Origin: Paenibacillus phytorum
GTDB taxonomy: Bacteria; Bacillota; Bacilli; Paenibacillales; NBRC-103111
NCBI RefSeq assembly: GCF_013141715.1
Contig: NZ_WHOA01000099.1
Coordinates: forward strand, 1-64,000
Direction of reading: 5' to 3'
DNA length: 64,000 nucleotides
Both the position numbers and the translations under genes were made by a program. Of this stretch, positions 15,331-23,593 are shown in pieces. The notes under the pieces were generated by a model. It saw only the letters and a list, made by a program, of their open reading frames with translations, made no database searches and was not told the DNA's origin. The stretch's first letter is position 1. Every line of letters starts with the position of its first letter.

Positions 15331-16434
15331 CTATTGCTTCCTTACTCGACTACCATCTGTGAGCGCTTCACTACTATCCGTAATGATCATCTGTCCAGGA
15401 TACGCACCCTTAAGCACAATCACTGCATCTTCATTAGCCTCTCCTACCTCGATGAACACTTTGTGGGCATGATAGGTGTTGCCCAGTGGACTCTTCTGTT
15501 CTTCTATAACAAACATATATTTATTCGTACCTTCTCCATGCACAGCTTTAGCAGGTAGAAGCATGCCTTCACCGGCAGCAGAGCTTATACTGATTTCAAC
15601 ATTTGCCTGCTCGCCGCCTTGTAATTCGGCATTTTGCACAGTTAAAGTAACTTTTTTCATTTGCTCAGCATCTTCAATGCCAGAAATTACACCTTCATAT
15701 GACTTCCTATTCCCATTCATCTTGACAGCCATATCCTGTTTGCTACCTAGTTCCAACTTGTCTGAGACCGTTGAAGGCATTTGTAGAACTAGCTGATAAC
15801 CTAAGCTTGCATTCGATATCGTTACATCACCCCCTGCGGTTCCAGAAACAAGACCTTTCACAGCAGATAGATGTGATATGACGCCCTCGAATGGCGCTGT
15901 GACTTGACTAAGTAACCCGAAGTCATCCTTCAACTCTTTTATTTTTCGCTCTTGGACGCTATTATCCAGTTGAGCGATCTCCAGATCTCGCTTGGCAGCG
16001 CGAATTTTAAGGTCATCTCCGCTTTGAACAGCTTCGATGTACCGTTCTTGCATGCCTTCCATCATTAATTTCTGTCGGGATAATGTAGCCTCCTCATCTA
16101 GAATACGACGCGATACTTCTTTGCTCTCGTAAGTCACGAGAAGCTGTCCCTTCTCGACATGGTCCCCCGCTTTCACCATGACATCTTTAATCGTCCAACC
16201 AGACTTATTGGAAAGTTCCACTTTGCTAATCGGCTGCAGCACACCACTGCCGCTGTACTGTTGAACGAGAGGTTCCGATTTTCCCTCTTCTGCCACGACC
16301 TTAGGTAAACTCAAGGTGAGAATTGTATTGCTGTAAAGGGTGAGAATAAGTAATCCAGCAATAAATAGGATCGAAGCCCATTTCATTTTTGGATTTAAGC
16401 CAGTTCCAGCCAGATTAGAATCTTGGGTTTTCAA
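15331..16434 (-). CDS. HlyD/MacA-like periplasmic-adaptor-type membrane protein
   Basis: This 367-aa protein starts at TTG with GGGAG six bases upstream. It has an N-terminal anchor (about 18-38), a lipoyl-like half motif (VMVKAGDHVEKGQLLVTYES, about 85-104), a coiled-coil hairpin (about 105-170), the second lipoyl half (VTAPFEGVISHLSA) and beta-barrel and membrane-proximal domains. Such proteins link exporters to their surroundings; in Firmicutes they work with MacB/YknZ-type ABC systems. Here it is encoded between MalG-like permease and solute-binding protein genes. The only FtsX-type permease nearby is the pseudogene at 12968. Its partner is therefore unclear. Confidence 0.85.
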   Translation of the reverse strand: MKTQDSNLAGTGLNPKMKWASILFIAGLLILTLYSNTILTLSLPKVVAEEGKSEPLVQQYSGSGVLQPISKVELSNKSGWTIKDVMVKAGDHVEKGQLLVTYESKEVSRRILDEEATLSRQKLMMEGMQERYIEAVQSGDDLKIRAAKRDLEIAQLDNSVQERKIKELKDDFGLLSQVTAPFEGVISHLSAVKGLVSGTAGGDVTISNASLGYQLVLQMPSTVSDKLELGSKQDMAVKMNGNRKSYEGVISGIEDAEQMKKVTLTVQNAELQGGEQANVEISISSAAGEGMLLPAKAVHGEGTNKYMFVIEEQKSPLGNTYHAHKVFIEVGEANEDAVIVLKGAYPGQMIITDSSEALTDGSRVRKQ

Positions 16435-16470
16435 TGTAATCTCCCTTTCCTAGAGTTGTGTCGTCGCGCA

Positions 16471-17355
16471 CTATCCTTTGATCCCAGACAACTGAACACC
16501 CTCAATAAAGTAACGCTCTGCATATAAGAATAGTAGTAACATGGGAGACAAATACAGCACGGAAGCTGCGAAACCAATACCTCGTGCTTCCTCTTGAATA
16601 CGTGATAAGTAAAGGGATAATGGCTGTTTAAAAGCATCATCCAAGAAGATCAGCGGTTGCTCAACCATATTCCAATAATCCACAAAGAGAAGGACGACAA
16701 GTGCGGCCAATCCAGGTTTAATTAAAGGAACGATAATTCGCCGGAAAATCGTAAGATGACCGGCGCCATCCATAATGGCTGCTTCAACATAGGAATATGG
16801 GATCGACAACATAAACTGCCTTAGCATGAAGACGCCGAATGCAGCAAAAATACCTGGTAACACAATAGCACTAGCACTATTCAAAAGGCCAAGCCGATCA
16901 GCAATAATATAATTTGGCACCAATGTAACTTGAAACGGCATTAGCATAACAATGACATAAGCAAGGAATAAGGTATCGCGACCTCGAAACCGAAGTTTGG
17001 CTAAGGCATAAGCAGCCAGCGAGCCCACTATCACTTGCCCTATAATCATAGGCACAACCAGGAACACCGAATTCCAGAACATGTTCAGATACGTTGGCGT
17101 TTCAAATAGAATCTTCCCGTACTGCGCAAAGGAAACCCAATCGGGGATAAGTTTTAATGTTACGAATTGATCTTTACTTCCTGCTGTCTTCTCTATCATC
17201 TGGCCAATCAAATCATAATTGGTACTGATTTCGTTCTCTGTCATTAGTGAGTTCGTAAATGTGAATATAACAGGGAAAATCATACAGACTGAAATGACCA
17301 ATAAAATGAAGGATAATAGACATTTAGTTATCAAAGCTGATTTTTTCATAATCAC
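16471..17355 (-). CDS. Sugar-type ABC permease, MalG-like
   Basis: The 294-aa inner-membrane permease has six predicted helices and the EAA loop that docks the ATPase (EAAIMDGAGHLTIFRRIIVPLIKPG, about residues 190-213, is represented by EAAIMDGAGH and IIVPLIKPG). The N-terminus carries a large extracytoplasmic loop. Its ATG overlaps the stop of the MalF-like gene (ATGA, 17352-17355), so the pair is co-translated. The family imports oligosaccharides with a binding lipoprotein, here 13869-15296. The substrate is unknown, and the HlyD-like gene in the same operon makes a conventional sugar importer less certain. Confidence 0.87.
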   Translation of the reverse strand: MIMKKSALITKCLLSFILLVISVCMIFPVIFTFTNSLMTENEISTNYDLIGQMIEKTAGSKDQFVTLKLIPDWVSFAQYGKILFETPTYLNMFWNSVFLVVPMIIGQVIVGSLAAYALAKLRFRGRDTLFLAYVIVMLMPFQVTLVPNYIIADRLGLLNSASAIVLPGIFAAFGVFMLRQFMLSIPYSYVEAAIMDGAGHLTIFRRIIVPLIKPGLAALVVLLFVDYWNMVEQPLIFLDDAFKQPLSLYLSRIQEEARGIGFAASVLYLSPMLLLFLYAERYFIEGVQLSGIKG

Positions 17356-18224
17356 TCCATGAATTGTCTGAATTTGCGCTCTAGCGTCAGCATCCCAAGG
17401 ACAAGAACAAATATCACAACGACCATTAAGGTTGCTGCCGCTGTCAGCTTCTGAACATCAAGCGAGTAAAACATATTGTTCATATAATGCTGAAGCATAT
17501 AAATACTGTCATGCGGGTAATCCCCCGCAATCAAATATGTTTCACGGAAGATCTTGAAAGAGTTGATGATCGACATAAGAACAACAAAAAATAAGGTTGG
17601 TATTAAGTAGATTAACGTAATCGAGGTTAGTTTACGGAAGGGTCCCGCCCCTTCCAGATCTGCCGTTTCGTAATAGTCGCTTGGAATACTCTGCAGGCCT
17701 GCTAGAAATAAGATGATGTTATATCCAACATTTTTCCAAAGGTAAGCAACGGAAATTACCCATCTCGCCCACTCTGAATTCATCCAGTCCACGCGTTCTA
17801 AACCGAAACTATTTAGCCACCCGTTTAGCGCACCATTCCAGTCAAACATAATCTGCCAAACCATAACGATCGAGGCGACAGGTACAACAAGCGGCAAAAC
17901 ATAAGCGGTTCTAAGCCATTTGCGAATAAACACATTCTGGTTCAAAAGCAAAGCAAGAAGTAGAGATACAACGATCAATATCGGTACGCTGGTTCCTGTG
18001 AAAAACAAGGTGTTCGTTGACGCCTTGCGGAAAGAATCGCTAGCTAGCAGTTCTTTATAATTGGCTAAGCCTACAAACGAGCCACCAATCGTACGATCCA
18101 TAAAGGAGTAAACAACACCTAAAGCAAATGGGATTAGATAAAAGATAGCAAAGCCAATTAGGCTTGGTGCGAGAAAACCAATCGCAACGACACTTTGTTT
18201 CCGTAATAATTGTTGCATCTTCAT
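17352..18224 (-). CDS. Sugar-type ABC permease, MalF-like
   Basis: About 290 aa, six helices, with the EAA motif near residue 195 (YETADLEGAGPFRKLTSITL). The ATG at 18224 is chosen because AGGAG lies seven bases upstream; the longer frame to 18284 adds a hydrophilic stretch with no ribosome site. It is the first gene of the operon permease-permease-adaptor-binding protein. Upstream lies a 17-bp box (18312-18328) identical to one before the cell-wall amidase at 23421, pointing to control by the OmpR-type regulator at 25408. Confidence 0.87.
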   Translation of the reverse strand: MKMQQLLRKQSVVAIGFLAPSLIGFAIFYLIPFALGVVYSFMDRTIGGSFVGLANYKELLASDSFRKASTNTLFFTGTSVPILIVVSLLLALLLNQNVFIRKWLRTAYVLPLVVPVASIVMVWQIMFDWNGALNGWLNSFGLERVDWMNSEWARWVISVAYLWKNVGYNIILFLAGLQSIPSDYYETADLEGAGPFRKLTSITLIYLIPTLFFVVLMSIINSFKIFRETYLIAGDYPHDSIYMLQHYMNNMFYSLDVQKLTAAATLMVVVIFVLVLGMLTLERKFRQFME

Positions 18225-18311
18225 GTCTGAACTCCTACCTGAAGTTAGTTGTACTACATAAACCTTTAATGGTAGTGTATACAACTGAAATCAAGAAAAA
18301 GACGAGTTAAA

Positions 18312-18328
18312 ATAAAGATGAGATGAAG
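18312..18328 (-). promoter_or_regulatory. Candidate response-regulator box (transporter operon)
   Basis: On the minus strand this reads CTTCATCTCATCTTTAT, containing TTCATC-N5-TTTAT with an 11-bp period, as expected for an OmpR-type direct-repeat site. It is identical over 17 bp to 23520-23536. A possible -10 (TATACA) lies further downstream toward 18224. Confidence 0.5.
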
Positions 18329-18425
18329 TTTAAAGGAACTTTAGGTATACATAAAAAAACACGATACCGAATTGGGTCCGTGTTGTTGATAAAATGACGT
18401 ATTCCATTTTATGGACTGCAACAAG

Positions 18426-19532
18426 TTATGTTTTCTTAAGCTCTCCGGTATGTTGAATATAAACATGGACATTGATTTGGTTTAGGGATGAAGAAGTAAG
18501 CTCAATATCTTGCCAGTTTTCCATTTTTTTCTTAAACATAACATTTCGAAAATTGTAAATATCAGCCTCTATGCGTAACCCCTCTTCAAATGTAGATCGG
18601 ATTTCATTTTTGATTTTCTCTTCTGCCTCTTTCTCCATTTCTTGCTCGGATGGATGGCTGTCAAGTAAATCTACAATATTCCCCTTGACTTTAACCTCAA
18701 TATTGAAAATCGTTTTCCCATCTTGTTCTGTAACCGTTATTTTAGATTTGGGTTTTTCAAGTGAGATGATCGCGGGCTTGATCTCAATCGGTGATCTCAC
18801 TGTATCTTTCTCCATCCAACGCAATCCTTTAAGCTGATTGTTTGCCATCCAGCCTTGAAAGCCGTTTTTTCGTACGACAAACACACCGTTTATTTTCAAT
18901 TTATCTTCAGATTTCTTAGTGGACTGCCATGCTGTTTTATCAATGGTTAGTGTTGGAACTATAGCCGTCTCACCGGGCTCATTGAGATTAATTTGATATT
19001 CTTGCGCTTGTAGAGGCTTTATGAACGATTTCTGAATATAATTTTCTTCCGGTTGGCCAAGAAGGGTGGTAATCGGCGACATTTGAAAAAAAGAAGATGT
19101 TTTAAAGATGTCCTCAATGGATCCTTTCGTGCCGAATATCCATGGTGTATATCTAAACTCTCTGTATCTCTTTAAATTGTCGAAGTAATCCTCGCCACCA
19201 GATTGCATCGCACTTTCGGTTAACAAATACGTACGAACATGACTCCAAAATATTCTTCTTTGTACCGTATCATAAATATTGCCTAATGCTAAAGAGAGCG
19301 TATTTCCACTCCCTTTGCCGACATACACTTGCGGGCTGCTCCCTCCGCCTCCATTATCCGACTTAGCTATATTGCCAAAGGATACTGTTTGAATGTAGAC
19401 CTCATACAGATTATTTTTATAATCAACCCCTATGGCAGTAGCGTAAAGCAAATCTTGAATATTTTTATTGTCCCAACACCCGGACAGGCATATCATACAA
19501 CAGAGTGTGATTAAGAGTGCCACTGGTTTCAT
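18426..19532 (-). CDS. Spore germination lipoprotein, Ger(x)C family
   Basis: A 368-aa lipoprotein (signal MKPVALLITLCCMICLSGCW, Cys at about 19) with the family opening WDNKNIQDL and YATAIGVDY. The middle contains RTYLLTESA and a long C-terminal domain with IRSTFEEGLRIEADIYNF. This is the GerAC/GerKC subunit of a nutrient germinant receptor in the spore inner membrane. It is the third gene of the B-A-C operon, overlapping the A subunit by four bases. An inverted repeat downstream near 18360-18390 may end transcription. The receptor's nutrient cannot be read from sequence. Confidence 0.92.
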   Translation of the reverse strand: MKPVALLITLCCMICLSGCWDNKNIQDLLYATAIGVDYKNNLYEVYIQTVSFGNIAKSDNGGGGSSPQVYVGKGSGNTLSLALGNIYDTVQRRIFWSHVRTYLLTESAMQSGGEDYFDNLKRYREFRYTPWIFGTKGSIEDIFKTSSFFQMSPITTLLGQPEENYIQKSFIKPLQAQEYQINLNEPGETAIVPTLTIDKTAWQSTKKSEDKLKINGVFVVRKNGFQGWMANNQLKGLRWMEKDTVRSPIEIKPAIISLEKPKSKITVTEQDGKTIFNIEVKVKGNIVDLLDSHPSEQEMEKEAEEKIKNEIRSTFEEGLRIEADIYNFRNVMFKKKMENWQDIELTSSSLNQINVHVYIQHTGELKKT

Positions 19533-20932
19533 TGTCTCTCTCCTTGTGACGTAGAATCTGTCGGTTGTAACATGCCCGGTCTTTTGTTTTTGGATTTGAA
19601 AGGTCGATTAAATAGCGCTAATATAGACGACCTAACATTGAGTTCAGCGATCGGAGACCAGTAGGATATACCGAAAGTTGTTAGTGTAGAGGTATAAGCC
19701 ACCACTGAAAATAATCCGATAAAAAATCCATATATACCCAACAAGGAGGATATCAAAATCATGTAGATTCGAACAAGGGTGACGGTACCTGTCAAAGATT
19801 GATTAACCAACGTAAAGGATGCAACGGCAGACGCTGCCGTAACCATGAGCAAAGCAGCAGAGGCAAGTCCAGAACGAGTCGCAGCATCCCCAATAATAAG
19901 TCCCCCGACTACCGTTACCGTTTGTCCTACTGGTTTCGGCAAACGAATGCCAGCTTCACGAAACAATTCGAATAATCCAAAAATCAATAAGTTCTCTATC
20001 GTCGTTGAATAGGGTATACCCCTACGTGCTTCAGCAATTGTTGCAAGTAATGGAAACGGAATTTGGTCGATATTAAAGCAGGTCAATGAAATATAGAATC
20101 CAGGCAGAAACATGGCAATTACTAGACCGATAAGACGTAACATGCGTTGTAATATCGTGTAGTAGTAAGAGGAATGGGCATCCTCGGGAGATTTCAATTG
20201 CTCGGTAAGATTGGATGGACCGATGATTGCCATTGGAGATCCGTCCAAGAGGATCACAAATCTGCCGCGCAGCAGCGACTCAGCTGCAAAGTCAGGTCTT
20301 CCAATCGTGTCCACTAACGGAAAAATGGAGTCGCTTGAATCACTTAAATATTCTTCCAACTGCGCACATCCAATAACGGAGTCTACATCAATTTGGGAGA
20401 TCCGACGCTTCGCTTCAACAACGAAATGTGGGTTAATAATATCTTTGATATACAGAATGGCTAAATGTACGTTTCCCCTTTTGCCTACAATGAAATGTTC
20501 GTATTGAAGGGAAGTGGTTTTTAATCGTTTGCGAATGAGGGCAACGTTGGTGATTACTTCCTCTGTAAAACCATCGCGCGGTCCGCGAATTGATATTTCG
20601 CTGATGGACTCTTCGGGCTGGCGTTTTGGCGGATTGGAAATATCTGCTTCATAGGCATGTGTTTCATTCTCATGGAAAATTAAAACAATCACATTACCTG
20701 AAAAAACAAGCTGTTCAATTTGACTAAGATCTTCATTCTCGTCTATAAGCTTCAGCTCATCGTTTCGAATCATTTCAGTCATTCGCGGGAGTACATTTTC
20801 ATTTAACTGCTTGCTATCCACCATGCCTTCGCAATAAACAACCTGAGTGCCGCTGCGCTTCTGAAATTTCACATCGTAGCAGGAAGAGAATAAAGCCCTG
20901 AAATCCGCTTCTTTTGCATATTTGATGTTCAT
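19529..20932 (-). CDS. Spore germination protein, GerA family
   Basis: This 467-aa A subunit has a hydrophilic N-terminal domain (1-240) with RGPRDGFTEEVITNVALIRKR-type sequence (seen as ISIRGPRDGF and NVALIRKRL) and REST-like GRFVILLDGSPMAI. About five membrane helices follow in residues 250-450 (PGFYISLTCF, RRGIPYSTTIENLLIFGLFELFREAG). It is the ion-channel-like subunit of the germinant receptor. The N-terminal domain is somewhat short compared with GerKA. Stops and starts overlap its neighbours on both sides (ATGA), giving a tight operon, presumably expressed in the forespore. Confidence 0.93.
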   Translation of the reverse strand: MNIKYAKEADFRALFSSCYDVKFQKRSGTQVVYCEGMVDSKQLNENVLPRMTEMIRNDELKLIDENEDLSQIEQLVFSGNVIVLIFHENETHAYEADISNPPKRQPEESISEISIRGPRDGFTEEVITNVALIRKRLKTTSLQYEHFIVGKRGNVHLAILYIKDIINPHFVVEAKRRISQIDVDSVIGCAQLEEYLSDSSDSIFPLVDTIGRPDFAAESLLRGRFVILLDGSPMAIIGPSNLTEQLKSPEDAHSSYYYTILQRMLRLIGLVIAMFLPGFYISLTCFNIDQIPFPLLATIAEARRGIPYSTTIENLLIFGLFELFREAGIRLPKPVGQTVTVVGGLIIGDAATRSGLASAALLMVTAASAVASFTLVNQSLTGTVTLVRIYMILISSLLGIYGFFIGLFSVVAYTSTLTTFGISYWSPIAELNVRSSILALFNRPFKSKNKRPGMLQPTDSTSQGERQ

Positions 20933-22020
20933 GACAAACCTCTTTTTCTTGTTGTAAAGTAGGCTAATGCAGTCCAGCAGAGAATAGACAACGTGGATAT
21001 TGGATAAAAGTAGTATTTAGTAAAAGCTAAAAAATTGCTATCGTTGATTTGAAGCTCTACACCGATAAATAAGGCCGTCGTGCATGTAACAATCGCAATT
21101 TTATGATGTCTTTGCTTGGAAGTCAGCAAATCGCCTATTAAAAACAAACCCAAACTGATTAGAATAGCGGTACTACAAAGCCACTGGTAGATAGATAAAA
21201 AGTCAAGATGCTCCAAGAAACTGCTGATTCTAACTAGTCTCCACTGCGTAAAGAGCGGGAACCGCTGTTTTGAAGCTTCATATGTACCGAATATAGTCAA
21301 CACACTCATAACAGCATTGATGAAAAAAAAAGAAATAACAGACACTAATGCTACAAAATGCTTCCATTTGAAAGTGCCTTCCGTATGAGGTTTTAGTAAT
21401 AATAACAAAAACAATTCCATGCCAGCTCTCACGGTGGTAGTCGCGCCTTCTAAGATGGGTCGCATTCCTTCGCTGAATAGCGGGAGCAGGAGGTCAAAAT
21501 GTCTATATTTAAATGTAAACACCGCCATAAATAAAATCAGCAACAAAATAGCCGGCATTAATACAGAAAAGGAAATGGCGATCGATTTAATTCCCTTAAC
21601 AGCTAAGTAGGCACAAACGATCAATAAGGGCAACGAAATCGCCCAAATAGGCGTAAAGGGCAGAAAGAATGATTTAACCCATGTGACAACATTTTTATCA
21701 ATGACAAACAATTCACAAATTAAGTATAAGGCAATCCAACTTTTTACTGCCCACGCGATCAAGCTCCCCATTTTAAGTTCAAGTACATCAAGGAAGGATT
21801 GGTTAGGCGCTTGATTGTTTACTATTTTGAAAATCCAAAAGGCATATAAGAGGTACGCTATGCAGCCGATAATGCTGCTGACAAACGCATCCCGTTTTGC
21901 TTGTTCAATGATAATGATTGCGCCTGAAATTTGGGCTAAGGCTAAAGTTCCACTCATACATAGAATACAACCATGAATGGGATTGATTTTGGGATTGGAA
22001 AACGTCGACATAGGGCTCAC
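20929..22020 (-). CDS. Spore germination permease, GerB family
   Basis: The 363-aa protein has ten predicted membrane helices and belongs to the APC-superfamily germinant-binding B subunits (GerAB/GerKB). Recognisable pieces are NPIHGCILCMSGTLALAQISGA in the first helix region, SFLDVLELKMGSLIAW, and LMPAILLLILFMAVFTFKYRHFD near the centre. It is the first gene of the receptor operon. The B subunit binds the amino acid or sugar germinant. A 180-bp spacer and the capA/amidase scar lie upstream. Confidence 0.92.
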   Translation of the reverse strand: MSPMSTFSNPKINPIHGCILCMSGTLALAQISGAIIIIEQAKRDAFVSSIIGCIAYLLYAFWIFKIVNNQAPNQSFLDVLELKMGSLIAWAVKSWIALYLICELFVIDKNVVTWVKSFFLPFTPIWAISLPLLIVCAYLAVKGIKSIAISFSVLMPAILLLILFMAVFTFKYRHFDLLLPLFSEGMRPILEGATTTVRAGMELFLLLLLKPHTEGTFKWKHFVALVSVISFFFINAVMSVLTIFGTYEASKQRFPLFTQWRLVRISSFLEHLDFLSIYQWLCSTAILISLGLFLIGDLLTSKQRHHKIAIVTCTTALFIGVELQINDSNFLAFTKYYFYPISTLSILCWTALAYFTTRKRGLS

Positions 22021-22203
22021 CTCTTGCTCCTATATTTTCCTACAAGTTATTTTTTTATCCCAAGAATAGGTAATAGGCACAAGGGATGAAGGTTAACCTC
22101 AATCGTGGCCATCGCCAATTTGTTTATATAAGTCTGTTTGAGCGGAAATGAAATTTCCGAGCGAGTATAGAACGAAAGTTCGATGTCCATTTTTACTGTA
22201 TAC

Positions 22204-22541
22204 TCAGGCTGGCGGCTGTAAAACATGCGGGTGGTTCCCAATGACAATATGAACACCCATATCTGCGAGTTTTAGCGCAAAATCAGATTGATCGTGGTCT
22301 GGAAACAGTTGATATTCCTTCCCCCAATGAACAGCAACCACAACGCCATAATCTCGTTTTTCGTCATCGTCCTTATTTGGTCTCGGTCACTTTGCGACTT
22401 AAACGTGCCAGTATAAGGCATGCCAAGGGTATCCCAGTGTGATAGGGCGCTTTGAATGACCTTCTCTCCTCTATCCAAGGAATGGTTGTTCGCAATGGTA
22501 ACAATGTCCACCCCTAAATCTTTCAGTGCATTAGTATTTGA
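22204..22541 (-). pseudogene. CapA-like (PGA synthesis) gene fragment
   Basis: Two frames encode pieces of a CapA/PgsA-type metallophosphatase-fold protein. One reads NTNALKDLGVDIVTIANNHS and continues to GTFKSQSDRDQIRTMTKNE. The other, after a deletion and frameshift, reads DYGVVVAVHWGKEYQL and MGVHIVIGNHPHVLQP. The N-terminal and C-terminal thirds are missing. The fragment abuts an amidase fragment without any intergenic DNA. Confidence 0.8.
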
Positions 22542-22681
22542 GCTCCGTTTACTTGCTTAGTCGGGTCAGTTGCGCTAGTCGTTCCAGGGTCATTTCCACC
22601 ATGCCCAGCATCAATAACTATTTTGGCAGCAAAGCTCTCGTACGGAAGCGAAATGACCATTAGTAGTGAGGCTATTAGCAC
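22542..22681 (-). pseudogene. N-acetylmuramoyl-L-alanine amidase N-terminal fragment
   Basis: The minus-strand frame from GTG 22681 reads a signal-peptide-like segment (IASLLMVISLPYESFAAK) and then KIVIDAGHGGNDPGTT, the first zinc-ligand motif of Amidase_3 enzymes. It ends where CapA-like sequence begins. It may have arisen from a paralogue of the intact amidase just upstream. Confidence 0.75.
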
Positions 22682-22698
22682 TTTACTTTGAAAAACGA

Positions 22699-23421
22699 TT
22701 AAATTAAATAAGAAATAATGCCTTCTGTAATTGCGGCTGCTGCCTTGTTTTGAAAATCTTGTGTTTGTATTCGCTGTTCATCTGCTTGATTGGATATATA
22801 TCCTAGCTCGAGTAAAAGGGATGGGTTTTTATTTTCTCGAAGTACGAAGTAATCACCCTGTGACACTCCACGATCTCTGGTATCTATGTTTTGTTCGAAA
22901 ATCTTATCATGTATCATCGTTGCCAATTGTCGATCTGCTGGTTTATTGTAATAAGTCGTTATACCAGCTACATCATTACTTGTAAATGCATCAAAATGGA
23001 TACTGATAAATAGGTCTGCCGCGTGATTCTCTGCGATCTCCACTCGCTCAGCAAGCGTCAAAAACTCATCCTGTTCACGGGTCAATACAATATTCGCGCC
23101 CGTTTTTTCAGCTAATTCCTGCTTGATATTTAATGCCGTCTGCACCGTTAGATCTTTCTCATGGATGCCCGTTTGTCCTGTTGCACCTACATCCTTGCCT
23201 CCATGCCCAGCATCTATGACGATCGTTTTTCCTTCTAAAATACGGTTTTCTTTATTCATAGAGTTGCTAGTAGCAGAACGTACAGCAGTCTGTGCAGCAG
23301 TCTGTGCAGCAGTTTGGGCAGTTTCATTTTTAAAAAGGCTGCTAGCCTGTACGTTATATAGAATGAAACCGGAAATAAATGTACTCATGGCAGTGAAGGC
23401 AAGAATTCCATTTTTTTTCAT
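22699..23421 (-). CDS. N-acetylmuramoyl-L-alanine amidase (Amidase_3)
   Basis: A 240-aa exported cell-wall hydrolase. A signal-type hydrophobic N-terminus is followed by a low-complexity QTAAQTAAQTA stretch coded by tandem 12-bp repeats (about 23282-23330). The catalytic domain has IDAGHGGKD (His ligand), REQDEF, FISIHFDAF (His ligand) and LLLELGYISN with the catalytic Glu. The ATG at 23421 is preferred, with GAGGAG eight bases upstream, over an in-frame ATG at 23439. A regulatory box shared with the transporter operon lies about 100 bp upstream, so it is probably switched by the adjacent two-component system. It cleaves the bond between muramic acid and the stem peptide. Confidence 0.92.
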   Translation of the reverse strand: MKKNGILAFTAMSTFISGFILYNVQASSLFKNETAQTAAQTAAQTAVRSATSNSMNKENRILEGKTIVIDAGHGGKDVGATGQTGIHEKDLTVQTALNIKQELAEKTGANIVLTREQDEFLTLAERVEIAENHAADLFISIHFDAFTSNDVAGITTYYNKPADRQLATMIHDKIFEQNIDTRDRGVSQGDYFVLRENKNPSLLLELGYISNQADEQRIQTQDFQNKAAAAITEGIISYLI

Positions 23422-23518
23422 AGGTGGAGCTCCTCTCATTATGCAAACTCTATCTGGTTGAAACTTTCATTTCATAGAGTTATTTTAAAAGAGGTAGATG
23501 AAAATAAAGCGGAATTCA

Positions 23519-23536
23519 GATAAAGATGAGATGAAG
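23519..23536 (-). promoter_or_regulatory. Candidate response-regulator box (amidase)
   Basis: The minus strand reads CTTCATCTCATCTTTATC, identical over 17 bp to the box at 18312-18328. TTTATT and TAAAAT further downstream toward 23421 could be the -35 and -10 of the amidase promoter, so the box sits where an activator would bind. Confidence 0.5.
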
Positions 23537-23593
23537 AAAATAAAAAACCACCTTCCAAGACGTAAACCTCACGTCAAAAAAAGTGCATATTTT

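Noticed and set aside
22047..22256. Minus-strand ORF beside the GerB-type gene
   Set aside because: Starts within the CapA remnant, has no ribosome site, and shows no recognisable domain.
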